NCBI RefSeq assembly: GCF_900141905.1
Contig: NZ_FQZF01000012.1
Location: 1-64,000 of the forward strand
Direction of reading: 5' to 3'
Source of the DNA: Muricoccus roseus
GTDB lineage: Bacteria > Pseudomonadota > Alphaproteobacteria > Acetobacterales > Acetobacteraceae
Length of the DNA stretch: 64,000 bases
The translations under genes and the position numbers were made by a program. This document shows positions 52,127 to 60,652 of the stretch, one piece after another. The first letter of the stretch is position 1. Every line of letters begins with the position of its first letter. The notes beneath the pieces are model-generated. The model did no database searches and had not been told where the DNA came from. It saw nothing but the letters and a program-made list of their open reading frames with translations.

Positions 52127-53122
52127 TCAGCCCGCGGCGAGGATCGCCTCGACCACCTCCTGCACCTCCAGCGCCTCGCGCAGCGTCGCTAGGCCGTGGG
52201 GCTCGCCCCGCGTCATCGCGGCCACCTTCTCCAGCTGGCCACGGAGGACCAGGGGCCGCATGCGCTCGTTCGGCAGCGCGTCCGGCGCGGTCGCCCAGCC
52301 CGCCTCGCCCTGGCGCTCGGCGATGGACCAGTCGCGCAGGCGGATCGCCCCCGCCGTGCCGCGCAGCGTCCAGCCATTGGTGTCGTCGCGCTCCGTGGTG
52401 CCCACCCCGCCGTGCAGCGTCACCGGCACGCCGCCCGCGGTCAGCCGGGCTTCGATGGCCGTTTCCGATCCGTCCCCCGGCGGGAAGCTGGCCTGCGCGC
52501 CCTTCAGCGCGAGGGGGCCGAGCAGCCGGCGGGTCAGGAAGAGGAAGTGCGACACCACCTCGCGGGTGAAGCCTCCCTCCGCCCGGCGGGAGAGCCAGGG
52601 CGCGGCATCGCGCTGCCAGGAGCGCGGCCAGGTGGCGAAGGCGACCTTGATCTCGAGTGCCTCTGGCTGGCCGACCGCCCCGCCCTCCATCCAGGCCCGA
52701 AGCTGGGCGACGGCCGGCGAGGAGGCCATCGGGAAGTTCACCCCAGCCCGCGCGCCCTCCGCCTCGGCACGGGCCACGAAGCGCCGCGCGGCCTCCACGT
52801 CATGGGAAAGGGGCTTTTCCAGCAGCAGGGCCCGGCGGCTGGCCAGCGCCGCATCAGCCAGGGAGAGATGGGCAGCGGGCGGGGTGGCCACGTAGAGGCA
52901 ATCGCAACCCTCGATCACCGCATCGGCGCTGGGAAGCATGGGCAGCCCCGGCGCGACGGACGCCAGCCGCGCAGCGGCTTCGGGTGCGGGATCCCAGACG
53001 CCTATCAGCTGGACAGCGGGTTCCGGCGCGTCGAGCGCCGCACGGAGCAGCCGCTCCCCCATGATGCCGAAGCCGATGATACCAAGCCCGACCTTACCGG
53101 ACTGCGACGATGCGGCCACCGA
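52127..53122 (-). CDS. Gfo/Idh/MocA-family oxidoreductase
   Basis: A 331-residue NAD(P)-dependent oxidoreductase. The Rossmann motif is LGIIGFGIMGERLL, and the conserved LLEKPLSHD carries the catalytic Lys (EKP motif) with the later substrate domain (GGVPVTLHGGVGTTERDDTNG). GTG 53122 is taken as the start because AAGGGTGGA lies just ahead; GTG 53146 would add eight residues. It typically oxidises a sugar, inositol or related polyol, but the substrate is unknown. It stands alone downstream of tRNA-Pro. Confidence 0.87.
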   Translation of the reverse strand, partial: SVAASSQSGKVGLGIIGFGIMGERLLRAALDAPEPAVQLIGVWDPAPEAAARLASVAPGLPMLPSADAVIEGCDCLYVATPPAAHLSLADAALASRRALLLEKPLSHDVEAARRFVARAEAEGARAGVNFPMASSPAVAQLRAWMEGGAVGQPEALEIKVAFATWPRSWQRDAAPWLSRRAEGGFTREVVSHFLFLTRRLLGPLALKGAQASFPPGDGSETAIEARLTAGGVPVTLHGGVGTTERDDTNGWTLRGTAGAIRLRDWSIAERQGEAGWATAPDALPNERMRPLVLRGQLEKVAAMTRGEPHGLATLREALEVQEVVEAILAAG

Positions 53123-53173
53123 TCCACCCTTCAAACCGGGAGACACGGGGCAGGACAGGCATCGTGAGATGAA

Positions 53174-53250
53174 TGGTCGGAGCGGCGGGATTCGAACCCA
53201 CGACCCCCAGTCCCCCAGACTGATGCGCTACCAGGCTGCGCTACGCTCCG
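53174..53250 (-). tRNA. tRNA-Pro (anticodon GGG)
   Basis: A 77-nt tRNA on the minus strand with CCA encoded. The acceptor stem is CGGAGCG/CGCTCCG; the D-arm is GCGCAGCCTGGTAGCGC; the anticodon arm CAGT-CTGGGGG-ACTG gives GGG; the T arm has GGGTTCGAATCCC. It reads CCC/CCU proline codons. Confidence 0.97.
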
Positions 53251-53319
53251 ACGCGGCGGGGTCTAGCACCGGCCTGCCGGGGCCTCAACCCCGCAAGGGC
53301 GGCTTTTCCGCCCTTCCCT

Positions 53320-53784
53320 TCAGCGCGGCGCCGAGAGAGCCTTGAGGGCCGCGGCGATCAGGTCCAGCTCGTCCAGGCAGGCCCGGAGTTCGGAGCCCTC
53401 GGGCGGCAGCTCGGGCATCGGCGCCTCGTCGGCCTCGCTCGCGGCCTCCACACCTTCCAGCCCGCCCTCGCGCAGCAGGCGCTGGACGCCCTTGATGGTG
53501 TAGCCCTGGGTGTAGAGCAGGTCGCCGATGCGGCGGAGGAGGGTGATGTCCTCCGGCCGGTAGTAGCGGCGCCCACCACCCCGCTTCAGCGGCTTCAGCT
53601 GGGGGAACTTCGTCTCCCAGAAGCGCAGCACGTGCTGCGGGATGTGCAGGTCCTCAGCCACCTCGCTGATGGTGCGGAAGGCGTTCGGGGACTTGCGGCG
53701 AGTCGCCGCCTCCGGGCCACCGCCCTCGGACAGGGCCTCGGGCGGAGTGGGTGTGATGTCGCCAAGCACGCTCATGCCGGTCAT
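53320..53784 (-). CDS. MerR-family transcriptional regulator
   Basis: A 154-residue protein. After a disordered first 30 residues comes [43 protein letters not shown] and [19 protein letters not shown], a MerR winged helix-turn-helix that ends in a short acidic C-terminal tail with no metal-binding Cys. This MerR-like gene next to ihfA downstream of fabH is a conserved alphaproteobacterial arrangement; its regulon is not known. It starts 21 nt after the ihfA stop. Confidence 0.92.
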   Translation of the reverse strand: MTGMSVLGDITPTPPEALSEGGGPEAATRRKSPNAFRTISEVAEDLHIPQHVLRFWETKFPQLKPLKRGGGRRYYRPEDITLLRRIGDLLYTQGYTIKGVQRLLREGGLEGVEAASEADEAPMPELPPEGSELRACLDELDLIAAALKALSAPR

Positions 53785-53805
53785 CGCGCTCCTGCTCAGT
53801 CCTCG

Positions 53806-54114
53806 CTAGTCCTCGGACCGGGGCGGCGTCTCGCCGTTGATCCGGGCCTTCAGCACCTGGCTGGCGCGGAAGGAGAGGACGCGGCGCGGGGTGATCGGCA
53901 CCTCCACGCCCGTCTTGGGGTTGCGCCCGATCCGCTGGGCCTTCTGCCGCACGGAGAAGGTGCCGAAGGCCGAGAGCTTCACCGCCTCCCCGCTTTCGAG
54001 CGTGGAGGAGATGCGGTTCAGCACATCCTCCAGCAGGGCCGCACTCTCGTTCCGGGAGAGGCCGACCTGCATGTAGATCGCCTCAGCCAACTGAGCGCGG
54101 GTGATGGTGTTCAC
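53806..54114 (-). CDS. ihfA: Integration host factor subunit alpha
   Basis: A 102-residue HU/IHF protein: [40 protein letters not shown], then [20 protein letters not shown] and [18 protein letters not shown]. The RIGRNPKTG and PITPRRV motifs form the DNA-intercalating beta-arm with its Pro. Start GTG 54114 matches the family N-terminus. IHF bends DNA in replication, recombination and transcription. Confidence 0.95.
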   Translation of the reverse strand: MNTITRAQLAEAIYMQVGLSRNESAALLEDVLNRISSTLESGEAVKLSAFGTFSVRQKAQRIGRNPKTGVEVPITPRRVLSFRASQVLKARINGETPPRSED

Positions 54115-54144
54115 GCGGCCATGCCCCCTCTCGCCGATGGGGGG

Positions 54145-54193
54145 ATTGGACCGCCGGGGACGGGGTGGCGTCAATCGACTCGGCGGGCCGAGT
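54145..54193 (-). promoter_or_regulatory. Candidate ihfA promoter with adjacent palindrome
   Basis: On the minus strand TTGACG (54174-54169) and TCCAAT (54150-54145) are 18 nt apart and 31 nt ahead of the ihfA GTG. Immediately upstream of the -35 box lies a perfect 7-bp inverted repeat ACTCGGC-GG-GCCGAGT (54178-54193), a likely protein-binding site, perhaps for autoregulation by IHF or the neighbouring MerR protein. Confidence 0.45.
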
Positions 54194-54328
54194 GTGGACT
54201 CCCGCACGCAGTGTTGCCGAAATGTCGTGGTGAGTCGCAGCGGGCGGAACACGCACGCGCGGCTCCGGGCACAAGCCGGGCCGCGTCCACCCGCCTAGTG
54301 GCAGGTCCTCAGGCGGGCTGGAGTGGCC

Positions 54329-55279
54329 CTAGAAGCGCGCGAGCGCCGCGCCCCAGGTCAGGCCACCACCGATGGCTTCCATCAGCACCAGGTCGCCGGG
54401 CTGGATGCGGCCGTCGCGCCGCGCCTCCGCCAGGGCCAGCGGGATGGAAGCGGCGGAGGTGTTGGCGTGACGGTCCACCGTCACCACCACGCGCTCCGAC
54501 GGAAGGCCGAGCTTTCGGCCCATGGCGTCGATGATCCGCAGATTCGCCTGGTGCGGAACCAGCCATTGCACATCGGACTTGTCGAGCCCGTTGGCGGCCA
54601 GCGCCTCGTCCACGGCCGAGGCGAGCTTCGAGACGGCGTGCCGGAAGACCTCCCGCCCCGCCATGCGGACGAGCCCGCCCTCGACCTGAAGGATGTCGCC
54701 GTGGCGGCCATCGGAGTGCAGGTGCGTGGAGAGGATCGCGCGGGAGGCTGGCCCTTCCTCCTCGGTCGCGCGCAGGAGCACGGCGCCGGCGCCGTCCCCG
54801 AACAGCACGCAGGTGCCGCGATCGGTCCAGTCCAGGATTCGGGTGAAGGCCTCGGCGCCGATGACCAGCGCGCTGCGGCACTGCCCGGCGCGGATCATCG
54901 CGTCGGCCACGCCGAGCGCATAGACGAAGCCGGTGCAGGCGGCGGAGATGTCGAAGGAGAAGCCCTTATGGATCCCCAGCTTCTCCTGCACGCGGGTGGC
55001 GGTGGAGGGGAAGGCCGAATCGGGCGTCGCCGTGGCCAGGATGATGGCATCCACCTCGGAAGCATCTGCCCCGGCCTGGGCCAGCGCCTCACGCGCGGCG
55101 GCGGCGGCCATGTCGGCGGTCGATTCGCCGGGCGCCGCAATGTGGCGGCGGCGGATGCCCGTCCGCTCGCTGATCCAGGCGTCGGATGTGTCCAGGTTGA
55201 ACTCGGCGGCGAGCTCATCATTGGTGAGGCTGCGCGCGGGCAGGTAGCCGCCCGTGCCGGCGATGACGGAGCGGACCAT
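54329..55279 (-). CDS. fabH: Beta-ketoacyl-ACP synthase III
   Basis: A 316-residue KAS III. It has the Cys nucleophile in ISAACTGFVYAL (near residue 113), the His in WLVPHQANLRI and the Asn in DRHANTSAASIPLAL, forming the Cys-His-Asn triad, plus the C-terminal GGGLTWGAAL. It starts fatty-acid synthesis by condensing acetyl-CoA with malonyl-ACP. Its ATG overlaps the plsX stop by 1 nt in a TGATG junction, so the two are coupled. A 214-nt gap with its own promoter candidate precedes ihfA. Confidence 0.97.
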   Translation of the reverse strand: MVRSVIAGTGGYLPARSLTNDELAAEFNLDTSDAWISERTGIRRRHIAAPGESTADMAAAAAREALAQAGADASEVDAIILATATPDSAFPSTATRVQEKLGIHKGFSFDISAACTGFVYALGVADAMIRAGQCRSALVIGAEAFTRILDWTDRGTCVLFGDGAGAVLLRATEEEGPASRAILSTHLHSDGRHGDILQVEGGLVRMAGREVFRHAVSKLASAVDEALAANGLDKSDVQWLVPHQANLRIIDAMGRKLGLPSERVVVTVDRHANTSAASIPLALAEARRDGRIQPGDLVLMEAIGGGLTWGAALARF

Positions 55280-56361
55280 CAGCCGGCCACGGCCTGCTGC
55301 GGGGCCGACCTCTGGCCCAGCAGGGCGACGCCGGTGCGGATGCGATCGTTGAAGCCGTGCGTCACCATGTCCATCGCCACGTCAACGGCATGGGCGAAGC
55401 CAAGGGCGTCGGTCCCGCCATGGCTCTTCACCACCACACCGTTCAATCCGATCAGCACGGCGCCGTTGTAGCGCCGCGGGTCCATCCATTGCCGCAGTCG
55501 GTCCAGCGCGGGCCGCGCGAGAAGATAGCCGAGCCGCGCGGGGATGGAGGAGTTGAAGACTTGGCGCAGAAGGCTGCCGACGAGTTTCAGCGCCCCCTCC
55601 CCCGTCTTCAGCGCGACATTGCCCGTGAAGCCGTCGGTCACGACCACGTCCACCGTTCCGGCGGTGATGTCGTGCCCTTCCACGAAGCCATGGAAATGCG
55701 CGCCCACATGGCTGTCGCGCAGGATCTCGGCCGCTTGGCGGATGCGCTCGTCGCCCTTCAGCTCCTCGGAGCCGACATTGAGCAGCCCGATGGTGGGCGC
55801 GGTCAGGCCGAGCACGGCGCGGGCGAAGGCATCGCCCATCACCGCGAATTCCACGAGGTTGCGCGCCTCGTAGGAGATGTTCGCGCCGAGATCGAGCAGC
55901 ACCACATCGCCCCGCGCCGAGGGACCGATGGCAGCCAGGGCCGGGCGGTCGATCTCGGGCATGGTGCGGAGCACGATCTTGGCGAGCGCCATCAGCGCGC
56001 CCGTATTCCCGGCCGAAACCACGCCCTCGGCCTCGCCGGCCGCCACCGCATCGATCGCCAGCCGCATGGACGCGCGGCGGACGCGCAGCGCGGCCGTCGG
56101 CTTCATGTCACCGGGGATGTAGTCGGGCGTGTGGCGGATGGTGCAGAGCGCGGCCGCGCGCGGGCGGGTGGCGAGGCCCGCCTTTAGGCGCGCCTCATCC
56201 CCCACCAGCAGGAAGCGGGCGCCCTTGTGACGCTCCGCGGCCTGCTCCAGCCCGTCCAGAACGGCATCGGGGGCGTGGTCGCCCCCCATGGCATCCACCG
56301 CGAGCGCGAAGCGCTCCGCCGGCCCAGCAGACATAGACCCGGCGGCCCCGGATGCGGCCAA
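55279..56361 (-). CDS. plsX: Phosphate acyltransferase
   Basis: A 360-residue PlsX. The N-terminal ALAVDAMGGDHAPDAV is the family hallmark, followed by VVSAGNTGALMALAK, LDLGANISYEARNLVEFA, LLNVGSEELKGDE and FHGFVEGHDITAGTVDVVVT-like segments. It makes acyl-phosphate from acyl-ACP for PlsY. TTG 56361 is preferred because GAGGAG lies 8 nt upstream; ATG 56334 is the alternative (351 residues, no ribosome site). rpmF-plsX-fabH order is conserved in many bacteria. Confidence 0.95.
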   Translation of the reverse strand: MAASGAAGSMSAGPAERFALAVDAMGGDHAPDAVLDGLEQAAERHKGARFLLVGDEARLKAGLATRPRAAALCTIRHTPDYIPGDMKPTAALRVRRASMRLAIDAVAAGEAEGVVSAGNTGALMALAKIVLRTMPEIDRPALAAIGPSARGDVVLLDLGANISYEARNLVEFAVMGDAFARAVLGLTAPTIGLLNVGSEELKGDERIRQAAEILRDSHVGAHFHGFVEGHDITAGTVDVVVTDGFTGNVALKTGEGALKLVGSLLRQVFNSSIPARLGYLLARPALDRLRQWMDPRRYNGAVLIGLNGVVVKSHGGTDALGFAHAVDVAMDMVTHGFNDRIRTGVALLGQRSAPQQAVAG

Positions 56362-56402
56362 TTCCGGCGCTCCTCAGCTATGGACGGGCGAGGACAGCGC
56401 GA

Positions 56403-56606
56403 TCAGGCGCGAACGGCGGCCTTCAGCGGCTTGCCGGCCGCCACGACCTCGCGGCCGTCATAGAAGCCGCAGGAGACGCAGATGTTGTGCGGGCGGCGCA
56501 GCTCGCCGCAGTTCGGGCACTCGGCATGCGCCTCGCGCGACAGCGCCTCATGGCTACGGCGCATGCCGCGGCGGGAGGGCGAAACCTTCTTCTTCGGAAC
56601 GGCCAT
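56403..56606 (-). CDS. rpmF: 50S ribosomal protein L32
   Basis: A 67-residue L32: [20 protein letters not shown], then [20 protein letters not shown] with two CxxC pairs for zinc, and [13 protein letters not shown]. First member of rpmF-plsX-fabH. Start ATG 56606. The 107-nt gap before it probably contains its promoter; a CATATAGA box is present about 20 nt upstream of the start but no clear -35 box was found. Confidence 0.97.
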   Translation of the reverse strand: MAVPKKKVSPSRRGMRRSHEALSREAHAECPNCGELRRPHNICVSCGFYDGREVVAAGKPLKAAVRA

Positions 56607-56714
56607 CGGTGCCGGGCCTTTCTATATGCAACGCGTCACGCGAACGGACGGGATTCTCGGGAGGCGCGCGCCTTACCACCCGTGACCGGGCGGAGCAAGG
56701 GTTACGGCGCCTGG

Positions 56715-57218
56715 CTAGGCCGGGGGGCTGCCCTTCAGCACGCGCAGGGCGGCGAAGGGCGAGGACGCCTCGTCCTTCGCTTCCTCGGGAAGTTGGGCGT
56801 CAGGCGCCCGGGGATAAGGGTCGAGCGCGAGGGAAAGGCTCTGGGCCAGAGCCTCCCCCAGATCCACCGTGCCGTCGGGCTCGGACTCGATCTCGTCAGG
56901 CCCCTCGTCCATTTCCTCGCCGGGTTCCTCCCCCGGGGGAAGGATCCGCCAGTCCAGAGGCTCGTCCACCTCCTGGGGCACGGGATCCAGGGTGACGACG
57001 CAGGGCTGCACCAGCTTCGCCCGCAGGCGCCCCCGGGCGCGCAGAGCGCCCCCAGGCGCCGGAGCGAGCTCCAGCTCGGCCGAGAGCGCGTCCAGGCCCA
57101 GCAGGCCCAGCCGGGCGGCCAGGGCGGCACGCTCCTCCGGCCTGGCCTCGAGATACTCCTTCCGCCCTTCCGTCCCGATGATGGCCGGGCGGATGCTGCG
57201 GCTGAACTCACGCTTCAT
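56715..57218 (-). CDS. DUF177/YceD-family protein
   Basis: A 167-residue protein of the YceD family, which is usually encoded next to rpmF as here. Visible are FSRSIRPAIIGTEG, LGLLGLDALSAELEL, RAKLVQPCVVTLDPVPQEVDE (the short form CVVTLDPVPQEVDE is conserved) and an acidic loop before ALDPYPRAPDAQLPEE. YceD has been linked to 23S rRNA metabolism in plants and bacteria. It overlaps the cbp3-like gene by 4 nt and lies 108 nt upstream of rpmF. Confidence 0.9.
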   Translation of the reverse strand: MKREFSRSIRPAIIGTEGRKEYLEARPEERAALAARLGLLGLDALSAELELAPAPGGALRARGRLRAKLVQPCVVTLDPVPQEVDEPLDWRILPPGEEPGEEMDEGPDEIESEPDGTVDLGEALAQSLSLALDPYPRAPDAQLPEEAKDEASSPFAALRVLKGSPPA

Positions 57219-57766
57219 GCGCCGGCTCCGACAGGGGTTGCACGGAAATCGGCCTGCCCGGCGACGAAGCCCTCGAAGGGCTGGCCCGCCAGGGCGGCGT
57301 TCAGCGCCATGGCATGGCCGGCCAGGCGGCGGGCCGCCCCCGCTGGCGGCTCGCCGCCCCACACGTTGCGCGCCAGCGCCGCCTCGAGCGCCGCCTCGTC
57401 CCCGGCCTCCAGCGCCGCCTCATAGGCCAGCGCCCGGCCGTGGAAGGCCTCCCACATGACCCGCACGCGCTTGCCGATGGACATGTCGCCCACGCCCATC
57501 TCGCGCAGGTTGATGTCCATGTCGGCGAACATGGCGTCGAACACGGCCTGGGCCAGGGCGGGGCCCCGCGGGTCCGGGTCCCGGTGCAGGCGGCGCACCA
57601 GCAGCGCCGCATGGAGGGCGATCAGGTCGAAACGGCCCTCCAGCGTGTCCGGCACGCCGTCCTCCCCGAACAGGCCGGGGTCGCGGGCCGCCTGCACCGC
57701 GGCGGTGTAGAGGGCAAAGCCGGCCCGCTCATGCGTGCGGCGGCGGAGAAGGCCGAAAAGGGCCAT
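57215..57766 (-). CDS. Ubiquinol-cytochrome c chaperone (Cbp3-like)
   Basis: A 183-residue helical protein matching the ubiquinol-cytochrome c chaperone family: ALYTAAVQAARDPGLFGEDG, DTLEGRFDLIALHAALLVRR, AQAVFDAMFADMDINLREMG and MSIGKRVRVMWEAFHGRALA. Its mitochondrial relative Cbp3 helps assemble cytochrome b of complex III. GGGAG lies just ahead of ATG 57766. It is divergent from bamE, an arrangement common in alphaproteobacteria. Confidence 0.93.
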   Translation of the reverse strand: MALFGLLRRRTHERAGFALYTAAVQAARDPGLFGEDGVPDTLEGRFDLIALHAALLVRRLHRDPDPRGPALAQAVFDAMFADMDINLREMGVGDMSIGKRVRVMWEAFHGRALAYEAALEAGDEAALEAALARNVWGGEPPAGAARRLAGHAMALNAALAGQPFEGFVAGQADFRATPVGAGA

Positions 57767-57875
57767 GGGCTCCCTGTTCCATTTCACGCCAGGGGCAAGG
57801 CTGGCGGGCGTGGCTCCATCCGGCCGCGGCACTCTGTTGACCGGGCGGCGGGGCGGTGGCAATCGAACTCGCGAG

Positions 57876-58409
57876 ATGGCCCCCATGACCGCACCCGTCA
57901 ATCCACTCGCTTCCCGCCCGGCGGCCCGCTGGCGCGCCGCGCTGGTGGCCGTGACCCTGCTCTCCGTACCCCTCGGAGGCTGCGCCCTGTTCGGCGCGCC
58001 CGAGGAACCGCGTGGGAACCGGGCCGACCCCGAGCTCTTAAAGGAGCTCACCCCCGGCGTATCCAGCCGCGCGGATGTCTCCGCGCTGCTCGGCTCGCCC
58101 AGCGCCACCGCCACCTTCGACCAGCGCGAGTGGTACTATATCAGCGCCACCACCCATACGCGCCCGGGCCAGCTGCCGGGCGTGGACAACCAGCGCGTCG
58201 TGGTGGTCCGCTTCAACGACCGGGGCGTGGTGGAGGGCATTGAGCAGAAGGGCGAGGCCGACATGCGGAACGTGGCCATGGTGGACCGCACCACGCCCGT
58301 GCCGGGCAACGAGCGCTCGGTCCTCCAGGCCCTGTTCGGCAATATTGGCCGCTTCGGCCCCACCCCGACGCAGGCAGCCACCCCGGGCGTCGCCGCGCCC
58401 TCCCCCTGA
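57876..58409 (+). CDS. bamE: Outer membrane protein assembly factor BamE
   Basis: A 177-residue lipoprotein of the SmpA/OmlA family. The signal is LLSVPLGGC (lipidated Cys near residue 36), and the domain has LLKELTPGVSSRADVSALLG, SATATFDQREWYYIS and VVVVRFNDRGVVEGIE. It belongs to the beta-barrel assembly machine. ATG 57876 and 57885 are both possible starts. A long Pro/Gly/Ala tail follows the domain. It ends 15 nt before a strong bidirectional terminator. Confidence 0.94.
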   Translation: MAPMTAPVNPLASRPAARWRAALVAVTLLSVPLGGCALFGAPEEPRGNRADPELLKELTPGVSSRADVSALLGSPSATATFDQREWYYISATTHTRPGQLPGVDNQRVVVVRFNDRGVVEGIEQKGEADMRNVAMVDRTTPVPGNERSVLQALFGNIGRFGPTPTQAATPGVAAPSP

Positions 58410-58424
58410 TCCCTGCGCGGATCT

Positions 58425-58465
58425 CAACAAAAAGGCCCGGGACAGAGTCCCGGGCCTTTTTGTTG
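58425..58465. terminator. Perfect 19-bp bidirectional intrinsic terminator
   Basis: The arm at 58425-58443 is an exact complement of 58447-58465, with a 3-nt AGA loop. The GC-rich core (GGCCCGGGAC) is flanked by A-runs on the left and T-runs on the right, so it terminates transcription from both sides: bamE on the plus strand and the MFS gene on the minus strand. Confidence 0.95.
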
Positions 58466-58476
58466 CGCTCCCCTCC

Positions 58477-59667
58477 TCAGGCCGCCGGCGCGGGCGGCCG
58501 GGTCACCCGCCAGAGCGCGAAGACCAGGGCTGGCAGGACCATGAGGTTCAGCATGTACCATCCACTGGTGGCATGCAGCAGGCCAGAGCCGAAGGCGGTG
58601 CAGGCCACCGTGCCGAAGACGATGAAGTCGTTGGCCGTTTGGGCGCGCACCCGCTCGGCGGCGCTATGCGCCTCGGCCAGCAGCGTCGTCGCGCCAGTGA
58701 ACATGAAGTTCCAGCCCAGCCCCAGCGCCACCAGCGCGACGGTGAAGTGCATGAACTCCTTCCCCAGAAGGGCCAGCCCCACGCAGGCGGCGTTCAGCAG
58801 GACCCCGGCCAGGATCACGGGCCGCGCCCCGAAGCGGGCGATCAGCCGCCCGGTGAAGAAGCCCGGGGCGAACATGGACACCGCATGGGCCTGGATGACC
58901 GTGGCGCTGGCCGAGACGCCGAAGCCGCAGAGCATCATCTCCAGCGGCGTCGAGGTCATCAGCAGGTTCATCACGCCATAGGCCACGGCGGCCGTCAGCG
59001 CGGCGGTCAGGAAGGCCGGACGGGCGACGATCTCCATCACCGGCGTGTTCACCGCGGCCCGGGGCGGCGCCGGCGGCAGCACGGCGATCGAGAGCAGCGC
59101 CATGCAGATCAGCGGCATCAGCGCCAGGAACAGATAGGTGCCGAGGAAGAGGAAGGGCGGCAGCAGGTCCTTGCTGTGCTTCACCAATTCCGGCCCGAGT
59201 GCCGCGGCCATCACGCCGCCGGCCATCACCAGCGCGATGGCACGGGGCCGATAGGCCGGGGTGGCCAGCTCGGCGGCCGCGAAGCGGTAGTGCTGGGCAA
59301 TCCCGAAGCCGAGCCCGGCCGGGATGGCGCCGAGGCAGTAGATGAGGAAGCTGCCCTGCCAGACGCCATAGGCGAAGGTAAGGCTGCCGAGGAAGCTGCC
59401 CATGGCCCCGAGAAGGAAGCCCGGCCGGCGCCCCAGCCGGGCGAAGACGAAGCCCGCTGGGATGGAGGCCCCCATGGTGGCGAGCATCTGCAGCGCCATC
59501 GGCAGGGTGGCGAGGGACTTGTTCTCGGCCAGGCTGTAGCCGATCAGCGCCCCCATGGTGGCCTGCCCGACCACGGCCGAGTTCATCAGCGCCTGGCAGA
59601 AGAAGAGCAGCCGGACGTTGCGGCGCATCGCGGTATCGGTGGCCAGATCCGCCGTGGTCGCTGACAT
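58477..59667 (-). CDS. MFS transporter
   Basis: A 396-residue major facilitator with about twelve hydrophobic segments. The cytoplasmic loop 2-3 motif appears as FARLGRRPGFLLGAMGSFLG, and the loop between helices 8 and 9 as GRLIARFGARPVILAG. Start ATG 59667 forms a TGATG junction with the thiL stop and has GGAG 9 nt upstream; ATG 59682 is the longer alternative. It is the last gene of the rib-nusB-thiL operon. Substrate unknown. Confidence 0.9.
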   Translation of the reverse strand: MSATTADLATDTAMRRNVRLLFFCQALMNSAVVGQATMGALIGYSLAENKSLATLPMALQMLATMGASIPAGFVFARLGRRPGFLLGAMGSFLGSLTFAYGVWQGSFLIYCLGAIPAGLGFGIAQHYRFAAAELATPAYRPRAIALVMAGGVMAAALGPELVKHSKDLLPPFLFLGTYLFLALMPLICMALLSIAVLPPAPPRAAVNTPVMEIVARPAFLTAALTAAVAYGVMNLLMTSTPLEMMLCGFGVSASATVIQAHAVSMFAPGFFTGRLIARFGARPVILAGVLLNAACVGLALLGKEFMHFTVALVALGLGWNFMFTGATTLLAEAHSAAERVRAQTANDFIVFGTVACTAFGSGLLHATSGWYMLNLMVLPALVFALWRVTRPPAPAA

Positions 59668-60635
59668 CAGAAGTGACTCCATCCCCCCTGCGGGAGGGTC
59701 ATCGCCCCCTCGTCCGGCCCGAGCACCCTGACCTCTGGCGGGCCCTCCGTGAACTGCCCGATCCGCGTGGCCGATGTGCCCGCCGCGCGGGCGGCGGCCT
59801 CGATGCGGGCGGAATCGGCGGAGCTGGCCGCGAAAAGCAGCTCGTAATCATCTCCCCCGGTGGCGAGGCGAGGCAGCCAGCCCGGCTCCTCTGCCACCCG
59901 TGCGGCGGCGGCCGGGGAAAGCGGGACGCGGGCGAGTTCCAGCACGGCGCCGAGGCCAGCGGCGCGGCACAGATGGCCGAGGTCCTGGGCCAGCCCGTCC
60001 GAGACATCCATGGCGGCATGGGCGAGGCCCCGCAGGGCGCGCCCCAGCCCCAGCCGCGGCTCGGGGAGGCGGTAGCGGCGGGCCAGGTGCCCGTCGGCAT
60101 CGGCCGGGACCCGGCCCTGCAGCACGGCAAGCCCCAGCGCCCCGTCCCCGATGGTGCCGGATACCCAGAGATCGTCGCCCGGACGGGCGCCCCCACGGCG
60201 CAGCGCCGTGCCGGGCGGCACCGTGCCGATGATGGTCAGGGAAAGGCAGGCCGGGCCCGGGGTGGAGACCGTGTCGCCGCCCAGCACATGCAGGCCGAAT
60301 TCGCGCTGGTCGGCGGCGAGGCCGGCGGCGAAGCCCTCCAGCCAGGCCGGCGGGGTGCCGCGCGGCAGGGCCGTGGTCATGAGATAGGCGAGCGGCTCCG
60401 CCCCCATGGCGGCGAGGTCGGACAAGTTCACCCGCAGCAGCTTGCGGCCGATCGTCTCCGGCGGGTCATCCGGCAGGTAGTGGACGCCCTCGACCATAGC
60501 ATCGGCGGCCAGGACCAGTTCCCGCCCGGCGGGCGGCGACAGTAGGGCCGCATCATCGGAGAGGCCAAGCGCCCCCTCCCCCGCCAGCCCGCGGAAATGG
60601 CGGGCGACGAGGGCAAATTCCGGGGGCAGGCTCAC
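59667..60635 (-). CDS. thiL: Thiamine-monophosphate kinase
   Basis: A 322-residue ThiL starting at GTG 60635 with GGGAG 8 nt upstream. Motifs: LGLSDDAALLSP and LVLAADAMVEGVHYL (metal-binding Asp residues), NLSDLAAMGAEPLAY, GGDTVSTPGPACLSLTIIG, AMDVSDGLAQDLGHLC and TGGDDYELLFA. It converts thiamine phosphate to thiamine diphosphate. It follows nusB in a riboflavin gene cluster, as is common in proteobacteria. Confidence 0.95.
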   Translation of the reverse strand: MSLPPEFALVARHFRGLAGEGALGLSDDAALLSPPAGRELVLAADAMVEGVHYLPDDPPETIGRKLLRVNLSDLAAMGAEPLAYLMTTALPRGTPPAWLEGFAAGLAADQREFGLHVLGGDTVSTPGPACLSLTIIGTVPPGTALRRGGARPGDDLWVSGTIGDGALGLAVLQGRVPADADGHLARRYRLPEPRLGLGRALRGLAHAAMDVSDGLAQDLGHLCRAAGLGAVLELARVPLSPAAAARVAEEPGWLPRLATGGDDYELLFAASSADSARIEAAARAAGTSATRIGQFTEGPPEVRVLGPDEGAMTLPQGGWSHF

Positions 60636-60652
60636 CGGCGCGGCTCCCGGGT

